Assembly (NCBI RefSeq): GCF_014109725.1
Contig: NZ_CP058554.1
Span: 1,426,001-1,490,000, forward strand
DNA from: Comamonas piscis
GTDB taxonomy: Bacteria; Pseudomonadota; Gammaproteobacteria; Burkholderiales; Burkholderiaceae_C
Length of the DNA stretch: 64,000 nt
Reading direction: 5' to 3'
Below the pieces are notes generated by a model that searched no databases, was not told the DNA's origin, and saw only the letters and a program-made list of their open reading frames with translations. Below, piece after piece: positions 1-9,218 of the stretch; position 1 is the first letter of the stretch; every line of letters begins with the position of its first letter. The position numbers and the translations under genes are program-made.

Positions 1-760
<760 letters not shown>

Positions 761-828
761 GGGGTCTCCTTTACAGCTGGGTTCGACTGTAGGGAAGGCG
801 GGCCTTTGGCGGAAGGCGCAGGCAGACC

Positions 829-839
829 ATAAAATTTAT
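829..839. promoter_or_regulatory. AT-rich palindrome between gcl and lysR, candidate LysR box / gcl promoter
   Basis: ATAAA-A-TTTAT is a perfect inverted repeat in an otherwise GC-rich divergent spacer, about 70 bases before the gcl start. LysR proteins commonly bind such T-N11-A type sites in the shared spacer. The site could equally be part of the gcl -10 region; no clear -35 partner was identified. Confidence 0.35.
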
Positions 840-971
840 TCCACTCAGGAATGGGCGGTGCTGCGCCGCATGCCGCATCATCGTGCGCAGAGGCGCTAAG
901 AACCTGTTCAAACAAGCGCTCATCGTGTGACATGTGGCAAGCCATGCCGCAGCATTCCCAGGAGACAAACC

Positions 972-1889
972 ATGGACCGACTCGATGCCATGCACATGTT
1001 TGTGCGCGTGGTGGAAACGGGCAGTTTCACCAAGGTGGCGCAGGAGTTTTCATCGACCCAGCCCACGGTGACCAAGCAGGTCGCAGCGATGGAGGCGCGG
1101 CTCAAAGTGCGCCTGCTTAACCGCAATACGCGGGGCGTGAGCCTGACCGAGGCGGGCGCGCTGTACTACGAGAAATGCAAGCGCATCGTCAGAGATTTGG
1201 CCGATGCCGACAATGTCGTGCAGGTGCGGCAAACGCAGGTGCAAGGCCAGCTGCGCATTGGCAGTTCGGTCGCATTTGGGCGGCGCGTGCTGATTCCGCT
1301 GGCGATGGATTTCATGAAGCACAACCCGCAGGTGCAGGTGGACCTGAGCTTTGAAGACCGCTACACCGACCTGGTGGCCCAGGGCATTGATGTGGCGTTG
1401 CGCCTGGGCAAGCTGGCGGATTCATCGCTGGGTGCGCGCATGCTGGGCGTCAATCCCTGGGTGTTGGTGGCCTCCCCCGCCTACCTGCGCAAGCACGGCA
1501 CGCCGCGCCGGCCTTCAGACCTGAAAGAGCATTCGGCGCTGATCTACAGCAGCGTGCAGGGCAATGATGTCTGGCGCCTGCGCAATGCCAGTGGCGAGTC
1601 CGTCTCCGTGCCAGTCACGGGTCGGCTGCGCTCCAACAACCTCTCGGCCCTGCTGGCCGCTGCGCGCTCGCACATGGGCGTGGCCGCGCTGCCGCGCTAT
1701 GTGGCGCATGAGTCGCTCAAGGCGGGCCGCGTGGTCGAGGTGCTCAAGACCTGCCGCCTGCCGGAGCAGGAGATCCACGCCGTCTACCCCTCGCCGCGCC
1801 TGGTGCCGCAAAAGGTGCAGTCCTTTATCGCGTTCTTGCAGGGCAGCTTTGATGCGGCCTGGTGGGAGAACCTGCCCCAGGGCGGCTAG
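972..1889 (+). CDS. LysR-family transcriptional regulator, probably of glyoxylate genes
   Basis: A 305-residue regulator. The N-terminal winged helix-turn-helix (about residues 1-60, MDRLDAMHMFVRVVETGSF, then QPTVTKQVAAME) is followed by a LysR substrate-binding domain (about 90-295). The start chosen is the ATG at 972 with GGAG eleven bases upstream; an in-frame earlier start at 927 would add 15 residues that do not belong to the family. It is transcribed away from gcl across a 211-base spacer, the usual geometry for a LysR regulator and its target. Its effector is not visible; glyoxylate or a related C2/C3 acid is an inference from the neighbours. Confidence 0.9.
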   Translation: MDRLDAMHMFVRVVETGSFTKVAQEFSSTQPTVTKQVAAMEARLKVRLLNRNTRGVSLTEAGALYYEKCKRIVRDLADADNVVQVRQTQVQGQLRIGSSVAFGRRVLIPLAMDFMKHNPQVQVDLSFEDRYTDLVAQGIDVALRLGKLADSSLGARMLGVNPWVLVASPAYLRKHGTPRRPSDLKEHSALIYSSVQGNDVWRLRNASGESVSVPVTGRLRSNNLSALLAAARSHMGVAALPRYVAHESLKAGRVVEVLKTCRLPEQEIHAVYPSPRLVPQKVQSFIAFLQGSFDAAWWENLPQGG

Positions 1890-1923
1890 GTGCGGGAGGG
1901 GCTGCCCAGCCTGGCAGCCCGCA

Positions 1924-3258
1924 TCACAGAATCAGAATGGCGCGGAAATCGTTGACATTGGTGTGTGTAGGCCCGGTCACCACCAGGTCGCCCAGCGCGT
2001 CGAAAAAGCCATAGGCATCGTTGCGATCCAGATGGTCGCTAAGGCGCAGCTTCTGCTCGGCCGCGCGCTGCAGCGTGTCGGGTGCCACGCTCGCGCCGGC
2101 ATTGTCTTCCACGCCATCGATGCCATCGGTATCGGCCGCCAGCGCCCAGACACCGCCCTGCCCTTGCAAGGCCTGCGCCAGGCCCAGGCAGAACTCGCCA
2201 GCGCGCCCACCCCGCCCCTTGGCGGCACCGGGTTGGCGTGGGCGGATGGTGACGGTCGTTTCGCCCCCGGAAAGGATCACGCAGGGTTTGGCAAACGGGC
2301 TGCCGTGGCGGGCCACGGCGCGTGCCAGCGCCGCATGCATCTTGCCGATCTCGCGCGACTCGCCCTCGATCTCGTCGGATAGCACATGGGCAGCGATACC
2401 AGCGGCGCGTGCGGCTTCGGCGGCGGCCTCCAGCGATTGCTGGGGCGTGGCGATCAGATGCACCGCATGGCCGGCAAAGCGGGCATCGCCGGGCTTAGGC
2501 GTCTCCAGCGAGCCATCCTCCAGCGCGGCGCGCAGGCGCTCGGGCAATGGGATCTGGTAGCGGTTCAGAATGGCCAGCGCCTCGGCGCAGGTCGAGGCAT
2601 CAGGCACCGTGGGGCCGCTGGCGATGACCGAGGGATCGTCGCCGGGCACATCGCTGATGGTCAGGGTCACCAGCTTGGCGGGGTGGCAGGCAGCAGCCAG
2701 GCGCCCGCCCTTGATGCGCGACAGGTGCTTGCGCACGCAGTTCATCTCGCCAATCGCAGCGCCGCTCTCCAGCAAGGCCTGGTTGATGCGCTGCTTGTCC
2801 TGCAGGTCCATGCCATCCGCAGGCAAGGTCAGCAGCGCCGAGCCGCCACCCGAGATCAGGCAGAGCACCAGGTCATCGGCGGTCAAGTCTTCTGTGAGTG
2901 CGAGCATGCGCTCGGCGGCGGCCAGGCCGGCGGCATCGGGGATAGGGTGGGCGGCTTCGACCACCTCCAGGCGCTGGGCCAAGCCTGGGGGACGGGGCGG
3001 AATGTGTGCGTAGCGGGTGACGACCAGGCCCAAGAGGGGTGCATCGGGGGGCCACAGCGCCTCTAGCGCTTGCGCCATCGACCCGCCTGCCTTGCCGGCG
3101 CCGAGGACCACGGTGCGGCCTTTGGGCGGTGGCGGCAGGTACGGCGCCATGCTGTGCAGGGGCTGTGCGCGCAGCACCGCGCGGTGGAACAGGTCCAGAA
3201 GAAACTGCTGGGGATCGCGCCGGGGATCGGCCAGCGCTGGTGGTGGGGTATGGCTCAT
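1924..3258 (-). CDS. ttuD: Glycerate 2-kinase (MOFRL family, TtuD/GckA type)
   Basis: Phosphorylates D-glycerate to 2-phosphoglycerate, the exit step from the glyoxylate-tartronate semialdehyde route into glycolysis. The 444-residue length fits the family. The N-terminal half carries the glycine-rich VLGAGKAGGSM and SGGGSALL motifs of the GCK domain, and the C-terminal MOFRL domain carries GRGGRAGEF and DTDGIDG. It is convergent with the LysR gene, 35 bases apart. The tartronate-semialdehyde reductase that should link it to Gcl is not in the window and would be expected beyond the left edge. Alternative name in databases: hydroxypyruvate reductase (misannotation of the same family). Confidence 0.93.
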   Translation of the reverse strand: MSHTPPPALADPRRDPQQFLLDLFHRAVLRAQPLHSMAPYLPPPPKGRTVVLGAGKAGGSMAQALEALWPPDAPLLGLVVTRYAHIPPRPPGLAQRLEVVEAAHPIPDAAGLAAAERMLALTEDLTADDLVLCLISGGGSALLTLPADGMDLQDKQRINQALLESGAAIGEMNCVRKHLSRIKGGRLAAACHPAKLVTLTISDVPGDDPSVIASGPTVPDASTCAEALAILNRYQIPLPERLRAALEDGSLETPKPGDARFAGHAVHLIATPQQSLEAAAEAARAAGIAAHVLSDEIEGESREIGKMHAALARAVARHGSPFAKPCVILSGGETTVTIRPRQPGAAKGRGGRAGEFCLGLAQALQGQGGVWALAADTDGIDGVEDNAGASVAPDTLQRAAEQKLRLSDHLDRNDAYGFFDALGDLVVTGPTHTNVNDFRAILIL

Positions 3259-3372
3259 GCGGTAGGTCTCCGCTGGCCATTATGAAAGCAGGCTGCGCGC
3301 GCGGGTGGCATAGGCGTTATTCCTGGCCAGTGCTTTACTGGCCGCTCATCGCACTGTGCAACAGGTCTTGCC

Positions 3373-3933
3373 TCAACCGGGAGGCGTGCGGTTGCCCCAG
3401 TCGGTGTAGAACACGCCGCTGGCATCCTTGCGAACATAGACATAGGCGGCGCCGCCATGGGTGTCGCCATGGGCATGGGCCTTTTCGGGGATGCGCCAGT
3501 AGTAGACGGTGCCATCCAACTCGGCAAACTGGCCGATGTACTGCAAATCCTCGGCGCGCACCGGGTCGGCGCTGCCCAGCGACTGGCCCAGCTCCATGCG
3601 CACATAGCGCGGCACGGCGCGCTCCTGCGCATCGCTCAGGCCTGTGCTGCCTAACCAGGGCGCCGTTTCTTGCACCTCCGATTCGACCTGCAATTGCTCC
3701 TGCTTGGTGCGGTACTCGCGGCGGAACTCTGGCGTTTGCATGTGCGCGGCCAAGGCCGGGTCTTCGCTGCGGGCCGCTGGCAGGGCTGCTGCTGCAGGCG
3801 GGGCTACAGCGGGTGCCGCCTCTTGGGCCTGGGGGGCAGGGGCAGGATCGTCGGGGGGCTGCTGCATGCAGCCGGCCAGCAAGGTGCAGGCCGTCAGCGC
3901 CGCTGGCAGGGTGGTTCTATAGGGGGCAGACAT
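3373..3933 (-). CDS. Hypothetical lipoprotein
   Basis: Not recognised as a named family. Starting at the ATG at 3931-3933, the product has a short signal peptide ending in the lipobox LLAGC, so it should be lipidated at Cys 22 and membrane anchored. A Pro/Ala-rich linker (about residues 25-55) leads to a globular part that is charged in the middle and ends in aromatic-rich beta-like sequence (VYYWRIPEK, AYVYVRKD). An upstream in-frame start at 3969 would add 12 residues before the signal peptide and is less likely. It stands alone between the glycerate kinase and a flavin oxidoreductase. Confidence 0.75.
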   Translation of the reverse strand: MSAPYRTTLPAALTACTLLAGCMQQPPDDPAPAPQAQEAAPAVAPPAAAALPAARSEDPALAAHMQTPEFRREYRTKQEQLQVESEVQETAPWLGSTGLSDAQERAVPRYVRMELGQSLGSADPVRAEDLQYIGQFAELDGTVYYWRIPEKAHAHGDTHGGAAYVYVRKDASGVFYTDWGNRTPPG

Positions 3934-4028
3934 GGCGCAAGCATAGCCTGGGTGAGGCGGGATCGGCACCGTTTCAGTGCAAAAAAGGGCGCCGATCCGC
4001 AGGTAAAGACTGTCTTGAGCCCTTGCGT

Positions 4029-5045
4029 TTAGCCCGCGTAGCCGGCCCGCAGTGCTTGCGCCGCAATATCGAGCGAGCGCAGGCGCAAATCGCCGTCATA
4101 GATATCGCAGACCAGCATCAGCTCATCAGCACCGGTGTGCTCGGCGAGTATCTGCAAGCGTTGTTGAACGCGCTCCGGCCCGCCAATGGACGCGACGGCC
4201 AAAAAGCCTTCAATGGCCTGGCGCTCGGCCATGTTCAGGCCTTCCATAAAGCCTTCGACCGGCGGCGGCAGCAGGCCGCGCTTGCCGGTCACAATGCCCA
4301 GCACGCGCTGGTAGGTGCTGCTGGCGAGGAACTCGGCCTCGCTGTCGGTAGGGGCTGCAATCACCGGCGCGCCGACGATCACATAGGGCTTGTCCAAGGT
4401 CGCCGAGGGTTTGAACAGATCACGGTACAGCTGCACGGCCTGCTGCAGCATGCGCGGCGCAAAGTGCGAGGCAAAGGCATAGGGCAGGCCCAGGTGCGCC
4501 GCCAGCTGGGCCGAGAACAGGCTCGACCCCAGCAACCACAGCGGCACATTGGTGCCAGCGCCCGGCGTGGCTACCAGCTTTTGCCCGGGCTGCGCGGGGC
4601 CCAGCAGGCGCTGCAGCTCCATCACATCGCGGGGGAAATCCTCTTCCGTCTCGACCCGGTCACGGCGCAGTGCCCGCATCGTCATGCCATCGGTACCCGG
4701 CGCGCGACCCAGGCCCAGGTCAATACGGCCCGGATAAAGCTCGGCCAAGGTGCCAAAGGCCTCGGCCACCACCAGCGGTGCATGGTTGGGCAGCATGATG
4801 CCGCCCGAGCCCACACGGATAAGCTGGGTCGCCCCCGCCACATGGCCGATCAGCACGGCCGTGGACGAGCTGGCAATGCCCGGCATATTGTGGTGTTCCG
4901 CCATCCAGTAGCGCGTAAAGCCGAGCGACTCGACATGCTGCGCCGTGCGCACGGCCAGTTGCAAAGCCTGGGCAACGGTGCCGCCTTCGCGCACAGCCAC
5001 CAGGTCCAACATCGAAAGCGCGGGGGGTGTTTTTCTCTCAGTCAT
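4029..5045 (-). CDS. Luciferase-like (LLM class) flavin-dependent oxidoreductase
   Basis: A 338-residue member of the bacterial luciferase superfamily, close to the MsnO8/YhbW group. The N-terminal strand reads LSMLDLVAVREG, followed by YWMAEHHNMPGIASSST and VGSGGIMLPNHAPL, all typical of the FMN-binding TIM barrel. These enzymes use reduced flavin and oxygen; the substrate is unknown here. I chose the ATG at 5043-5045 because the preceding 35 codons of the longer frame show no family similarity. It is a single gene with no obvious operon partner. Confidence 0.88.
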   Translation of the reverse strand: MTERKTPPALSMLDLVAVREGGTVAQALQLAVRTAQHVESLGFTRYWMAEHHNMPGIASSSTAVLIGHVAGATQLIRVGSGGIMLPNHAPLVVAEAFGTLAELYPGRIDLGLGRAPGTDGMTMRALRRDRVETEEDFPRDVMELQRLLGPAQPGQKLVATPGAGTNVPLWLLGSSLFSAQLAAHLGLPYAFASHFAPRMLQQAVQLYRDLFKPSATLDKPYVIVGAPVIAAPTDSEAEFLASSTYQRVLGIVTGKRGLLPPPVEGFMEGLNMAERQAIEGFLAVASIGGPERVQQRLQILAEHTGADELMLVCDIYDGDLRLRSLDIAAQALRAGYAG

Positions 5046-5156
5046 GCGGACATTCTTGCCTAGGCAAATATCCTTTGCTGACTGTGGGTATGGACGAAAT
5101 GGGTAGTCCGGGATCGGGTCTTTGTCCGTGCGGCGCAGCGCCTGAGACAAGGAAAT

Positions 5157-5438
5157 TCAACGCCGCCGAATCTCCCGCGCGCAGCTGATCCCCACCAGAA
5201 TCCCCCAGAGCAGCACGAGCAGCGCAGTCGCCAGATAGCGCTCCCCTTGCTGCATCGCAAACCAGGAGATCACCAGGGCCATCAGGCCGGCGATGCGCAT
5301 CAGCCGGCGCAGCTGCGCGGTGGCCATGCGTGGCTGGAAATGGCGCAGCGCCGCCAGGCTGGCGATGGCCAGGACGGTGAGCCAGAGAAACAACATGCCG
5401 CCATACGGCGCGACGAGGGTATTGAGGGATTCCAACAT
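5157..5438 (-). CDS. Small predicted membrane protein
   Basis: 93 residues with three hydrophobic stretches (about residues 10-31, 46-62 and 67-84) and a basic C-terminus (REIRRR), so probably three membrane segments. It lies downstream of gspE on the same strand, where gspF would normally sit, but shows none of the GspF sequence features. Function unknown. It could be the terminal gene of the gsp operon or an independent gene. Confidence 0.6.
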   Translation of the reverse strand: MLESLNTLVAPYGGMLFLWLTVLAIASLAALRHFQPRMATAQLRRLMRIAGLMALVISWFAMQQGERYLATALLVLLWGILVGISCAREIRRR

Positions 5439-5460
5439 GGGGCGATTGTGTCAAATCGCC

Positions 5461-5496
5461 AATACCCGTTGGCGCGGGCTGCGCCTACGGGGTATT
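5461..5496. repeat. Nested inverted repeat downstream of gspE
   Basis: AATACCCGT pairs with ACGGGGTATT, and inside it GGCGC pairs with GCGCC around a GGGCT loop. The hairpin begins about 13 bases after the gspE stop. There is no T-run on either side, so it would be a poor intrinsic terminator by itself; it may instead stabilise the gsp mRNA end or be a REP-like element. Confidence 0.6.
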
Positions 5497-5509
5497 AGGA
5501 AGATCTCTG

Positions 5510-6871
5510 TCACTCGCGGGTGACGCGGACGACTTCTTCTGCGCTGGTGATGCCTTCGCGCACCAGGCGCTCGCCATCCTCGCGCATCAGCTGCATGCCG
5601 GTGGCCATCGCCTGGTTGCGGATCTCGGACTCGGGCACCTGGGCGTGGATCTGGGCGCGGATGGCCTCGTCCACCACCAGCAGCTCAAAGATGCCGGTAC
5701 GGCCGCGGTAGCCGCTGGGGTCGCTGTCGTCGATGCGGCGCACCAGGCGCTGGGCCAGCACGCCCAACAGCGACGAGGACAGCAGGAAGGGCTCGACGCC
5801 CATGTCGGTCAGGCGGGTGATGGCGCTGGTCGCATCGTTGGTGTGCAGGGTGGCCAATACCAAGTGACCGGTGAGGGAGGCCTGGATGGCAATCTGCGCG
5901 GTTTCAAAGTCGCGGATTTCACCAATCATGATGATGTCCGGGTCCTGGCGCAGGATGGCGCGCAGCGCCTTGGCAAAGGTCAGGTCGATCTTGGGGTTGA
6001 CCTGGGTCTGGCCGATGCCCGACAGCTCGTACTCGATCGGGTCTTCCACCGTCATGATGTTGCCCTGGCTGGCGTCAAGCCCACTCAGCGCTGCATACAA
6101 GGTGGTGGTTTTGCCCGAGCCGGTGGGGCCGGTGACCAGCACGATGCCGTGTGGCTGGGCGACCAGTTTTTCAAAGCGTTGCAAGGTCTCACCCTGCATG
6201 CCGACCGAGCCCAGGCTGAGCTTGGATTCACTCTTGTCGAGCAGACGCAGCACGGCGCGCTCGCCATGGGCGCTGGGCAGGGTGGAGACCCGCACATCGA
6301 TGGCGCGGGTGCCCAGGCGCAGGCTGATGCGGCCGTCCTGAGGCAGGCGTTTTTCGGAGATGTCCAGGTCCGCCATGATCTTGAGGCGCGAGATCAGCGC
6401 CGCATGCAAAGCGCGGTGGGGTTGCACCACTTCGCGCAGCGAGCCATCGATGCGAAAGCGCACGCTGGAGTGGCGCTCATAGGGCTCGATGTGGATGTCC
6501 GAGGCGCCGTCGCGCGCCGCTTGTGTGAGCAGGGCGTTGAGCATGCGGATGATGGGCGCATCACCGGCCGATTCGAGCAAGTCCTCGACGGCGGGGATGT
6601 CCTGCATCATGCGCGAGAGGTCGGTACCTTCCTCGACCTCGCTGATCACGGTGGCGGCATTCGATTCGCTGTGTGAATAGGCGGCGCTGATGCGCTGGGC
6701 CAGTTCGGCATCGGCCAGCTGGGCCATGTGCTGCACGGGGTATTTGCGCAGCACCTCGGACAGCGCGGAGCCCTGGGGCTTGGCGCCGTGCCACAGCAGG
6801 TGCTGGCCGACATCTTCTTCCAGCAGCAGCTGGCTGCTGCGCGCAAAGGCGTAGGGCAGGGGGTGGCGCAT
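5510..6871 (-). CDS. gspE: Type II secretion ATPase GspE, lacking the zinc-binding insert
   Basis: Hexameric ATPase that powers pseudopilus assembly from the cytoplasmic face of the inner membrane. Visible parts are the N1E-type start, N2E (DGASDIHIEPYERHSSVRFRIDG), the Walker A GPTGSGKTTT at about residues 246-255, the Asp box VEDPIEY, Walker B (DPDIIMIGEIRD) and the His box LATLHTND. The usual GspE carries two CxxC pairs in a 40-50-residue insert between LAQRLVR and GYRGRTGI; here only RIDDSDPS (about residue 378) separates them, so the zinc domain is absent. At 453 residues the protein is short for the family by that amount. It is the last gsp gene of the minus-strand operon. Confidence 0.95.
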   Translation of the reverse strand: MRHPLPYAFARSSQLLLEEDVGQHLLWHGAKPQGSALSEVLRKYPVQHMAQLADAELAQRISAAYSHSESNAATVISEVEEGTDLSRMMQDIPAVEDLLESAGDAPIIRMLNALLTQAARDGASDIHIEPYERHSSVRFRIDGSLREVVQPHRALHAALISRLKIMADLDISEKRLPQDGRISLRLGTRAIDVRVSTLPSAHGERAVLRLLDKSESKLSLGSVGMQGETLQRFEKLVAQPHGIVLVTGPTGSGKTTTLYAALSGLDASQGNIMTVEDPIEYELSGIGQTQVNPKIDLTFAKALRAILRQDPDIIMIGEIRDFETAQIAIQASLTGHLVLATLHTNDATSAITRLTDMGVEPFLLSSSLLGVLAQRLVRRIDDSDPSGYRGRTGIFELLVVDEAIRAQIHAQVPESEIRNQAMATGMQLMREDGERLVREGITSAEEVVRVTRE

Positions 6872-6895
6872 GGGATCGTGTCTCTCTGGGCGCTA

Positions 6896-9214
6896 TCAGG
6901 GCTCGAAGCGCATGCCTTGCGGCGTCACGGTCAGCGGACGGGATTCGATCACCGGCGTCTCGGAGTAGCCCAGCGGCGTGCCCGATACTTGCTGACCCAT
7001 CGGCGTGATGATGGACGAGTCGTTGATCGGCACGCGGCTGCTTTGCTCGGGCTGGGCAGCAATTTGCGCACCGCGCATCAGCTCGTAGCGGTCCATGCTC
7101 ACCTGCTGGGTGGCAGCGGCATCGCGCATCACCACCGGGCGCAAGAAGACCATCAGATTGGTCTTCTTGCGCGAGCGGGTGTCACTGCGGAACAGCGCGC
7201 CAATGCCGGGAATATCGCCCAGGTAGGGCACTTTCTGCACCGAGCCGGAGTATTGGTCCTGCAGCAGGCCGCCGATCACGATGACCGAGCCATCGTCCAC
7301 CAGCACGGTCGATTCGATCGAGCGCTTGTTGGTGGTGGGGCCGTTGGTATTGGTGCTTGTGCCAGCGAGCACGTCAGACGTCTCTTGGTAGATGGTCAGC
7401 TTGACGGTGCCGTTGGCATTGATCTGCGGGCGCACGCGCAGGGTCAGGCCCACATCCTTGCGCTCCACCGTGGTGAAGGGGTTGACGGTGCTGTTGCCGG
7501 TGCTGTTGGCATAGGAACCGGTGACAAAGGGCACGTTCTGGCCGACCAGGATCTGCGCTTCCTGGTTGTCCAGGGTCAGCAGGTTGGGGGTGGCCAGCAC
7601 ATTGCCGTCGGCATTCGATTGCAGCAGGTTGGCCAGCGCGCCCAGCACATATTCGCCGTTGTGCTTGAAGGCCAGGCCCGCGTTCATGCCGGCGCTGGGC
7701 AGGGTGCTGTAGGTGCCGTTGGCAACGCCAGCGGCCAGGTTGAACAGGTTGGCCCCGCCCACGGTGAAGTTGTTGCCGATGACGCCGACGACATTGTTGC
7801 CCTGGCCCAGCAGGCTTTGCCACTGCACGCCAAACTGCGCAGCCTTCTCGGCACTGACTTCGACAATCAGGCTCTCGACCAGCACTTGCGCGCGGCGGCT
7901 GTCGAGTTGGTCGATAACGGCGCGGATCTGGCGGTACAGCGGCTCTGGCGCGGTGATGATCAGCGAGTTGGTCGCCGTGTCGGCCTGGATGATGCCGCCG
8001 GTCGCGCTGCCGCTGTCGCCCGAGGTGCCCAGCGAGGTGCCGGTGCCCAGGCGCGTGCCTGATCCCAGGCCGCCTGCGCTGCTGTTGCTGGCACTGCCGC
8101 CCAGGGTGCCGCTGGTGCTGCCGCCCAGCGATGTTGCGCCGCTGCGCGTGTTGCTGCTCAGCCCACCGCTGCTGCCGCTGCTCGACAGGTTGGTGGCGGG
8201 GCTATTGCTGTTGCTGTCCTGGCCGGCCAGGGCTGCGCGCAAGGTGGTGGCCAGCGCCGTGGCATCGGCATTGCGCAGGTAGACCACATGGATATTGCCC
8301 GAGGCATTGGCGCCACGGCTGGGACTGTCGAGCTTGCCGATCAGCATCTTGGCCTGCGACAGGCGCGCCGGGTTGGCCGCGCGCAGCAGGATGCTGTTGG
8401 TGCGCGGGTCGGCCAGCACCGAGGTGCGGTAGGCATTGTCAGACTGCGCGGCGCCGGGGGCTGCACCGGCGGTAGTGGTGCCGCTGCTGGCGATGGTCTG
8501 GCCGCCTTCGAGCAGGCGTTGCAGCAGGGGCACGATGTCGGAGGCGACGGCATGCTCCAGCGCCACCACTTCCACATCGCTGGCGTTGGCCACATCCATC
8601 GACGCGATGATGCGCGAGAGGCGCTGCAGGTTGTCGGCGTAGTCGGTGATGACCAAGGAGTTGTTGCCCGGGTTCACATTGATGGTGTTGTTGGGGCTGA
8701 TCAGCGGGCGCAGCACCGGCACCAGGTTGTTGGCGCTCTCGAAGTTGAGCTTGAAGATCTGGGTGACGATCTGGCCGCCACCGGCGACCTGGCCACCAGC
8801 GCCGCCCTGGGTGATGCGCACCGTGCCGCCCTGGAGCTTGGCATCGGCTTCGGGCACCACCTTGTACAGGCCAGCGGCCTCGACCACGGTGTAGTTCTGC
8901 AGCCGCAGCGCCGCCAAGAACTGCTCAAACGCTGCCTGGGGCGAGACGGGCCGGTCGGTCACCAGGTTCATCGTGCCCTTGATGCGCGGATCCACCACCA
9001 CGCTCTTGCCGGTGATGGTGGCCATGGTGCGCGCGATGGACTCAATGTCGGCGTTGGCGAAGTTCAAGGTCACCGGCTCGCCGGGGCGAATGCTGGCCGT
9101 GCCGGTGGTGATGGCGGTCTGCGCAAGCGCCGCGCCATTGCCGCCCATTAATAGGACGCTCACCGCGATGGAGTGCAGCGCAAATCGATAAATGGGAGAG
9201 TGGTAATGCATCAT
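6896..9214 (-). CDS. gspD: Type II secretion secretin GspD
   Basis: Outer-membrane channel of the type II system. The signal peptide ends near GAALAQT, followed by N0 (LNFANADIESIARTMA), the KH-like N1-N3 repeats and the secretin domain (VPYLGDIPGIGALFRSD). Between about residues 333 and 408, in the third repeat, there is a long Ser/Gly/Thr-rich insertion that should form a disordered loop in the periplasmic channel. The start is one of two adjacent ATG codons at 9209-9214, immediately after the gspN stop at 9219-9221, which suggests translational coupling; the longer frame to 9262 begins inside gspN. About 772 residues. Confidence 0.95.
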   Translation of the reverse strand: MMHYHSPIYRFALHSIAVSVLLMGGNGAALAQTAITTGTASIRPGEPVTLNFANADIESIARTMATITGKSVVVDPRIKGTMNLVTDRPVSPQAAFEQFLAALRLQNYTVVEAAGLYKVVPEADAKLQGGTVRITQGGAGGQVAGGGQIVTQIFKLNFESANNLVPVLRPLISPNNTINVNPGNNSLVITDYADNLQRLSRIIASMDVANASDVEVVALEHAVASDIVPLLQRLLEGGQTIASSGTTTAGAAPGAAQSDNAYRTSVLADPRTNSILLRAANPARLSQAKMLIGKLDSPSRGANASGNIHVVYLRNADATALATTLRAALAGQDSNSNSPATNLSSSGSSGGLSSNTRSGATSLGGSTSGTLGGSASNSSAGGLGSGTRLGTGTSLGTSGDSGSATGGIIQADTATNSLIITAPEPLYRQIRAVIDQLDSRRAQVLVESLIVEVSAEKAAQFGVQWQSLLGQGNNVVGVIGNNFTVGGANLFNLAAGVANGTYSTLPSAGMNAGLAFKHNGEYVLGALANLLQSNADGNVLATPNLLTLDNQEAQILVGQNVPFVTGSYANSTGNSTVNPFTTVERKDVGLTLRVRPQINANGTVKLTIYQETSDVLAGTSTNTNGPTTNKRSIESTVLVDDGSVIVIGGLLQDQYSGSVQKVPYLGDIPGIGALFRSDTRSRKKTNLMVFLRPVVMRDAAATQQVSMDRYELMRGAQIAAQPEQSSRVPINDSSIITPMGQQVSGTPLGYSETPVIESRPLTVTPQGMRFEP

Positions 9215-9218
9215 ATGT

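Noticed and set aside
3325..3343. Seven-base inverted repeat GGCCAGT/ACTGGCC as a terminator of the lipoprotein or kinase gene
   Set aside because: It has no T-run on either strand and lies before both genes' starts or well after a stop, so a terminator role is unsupported.
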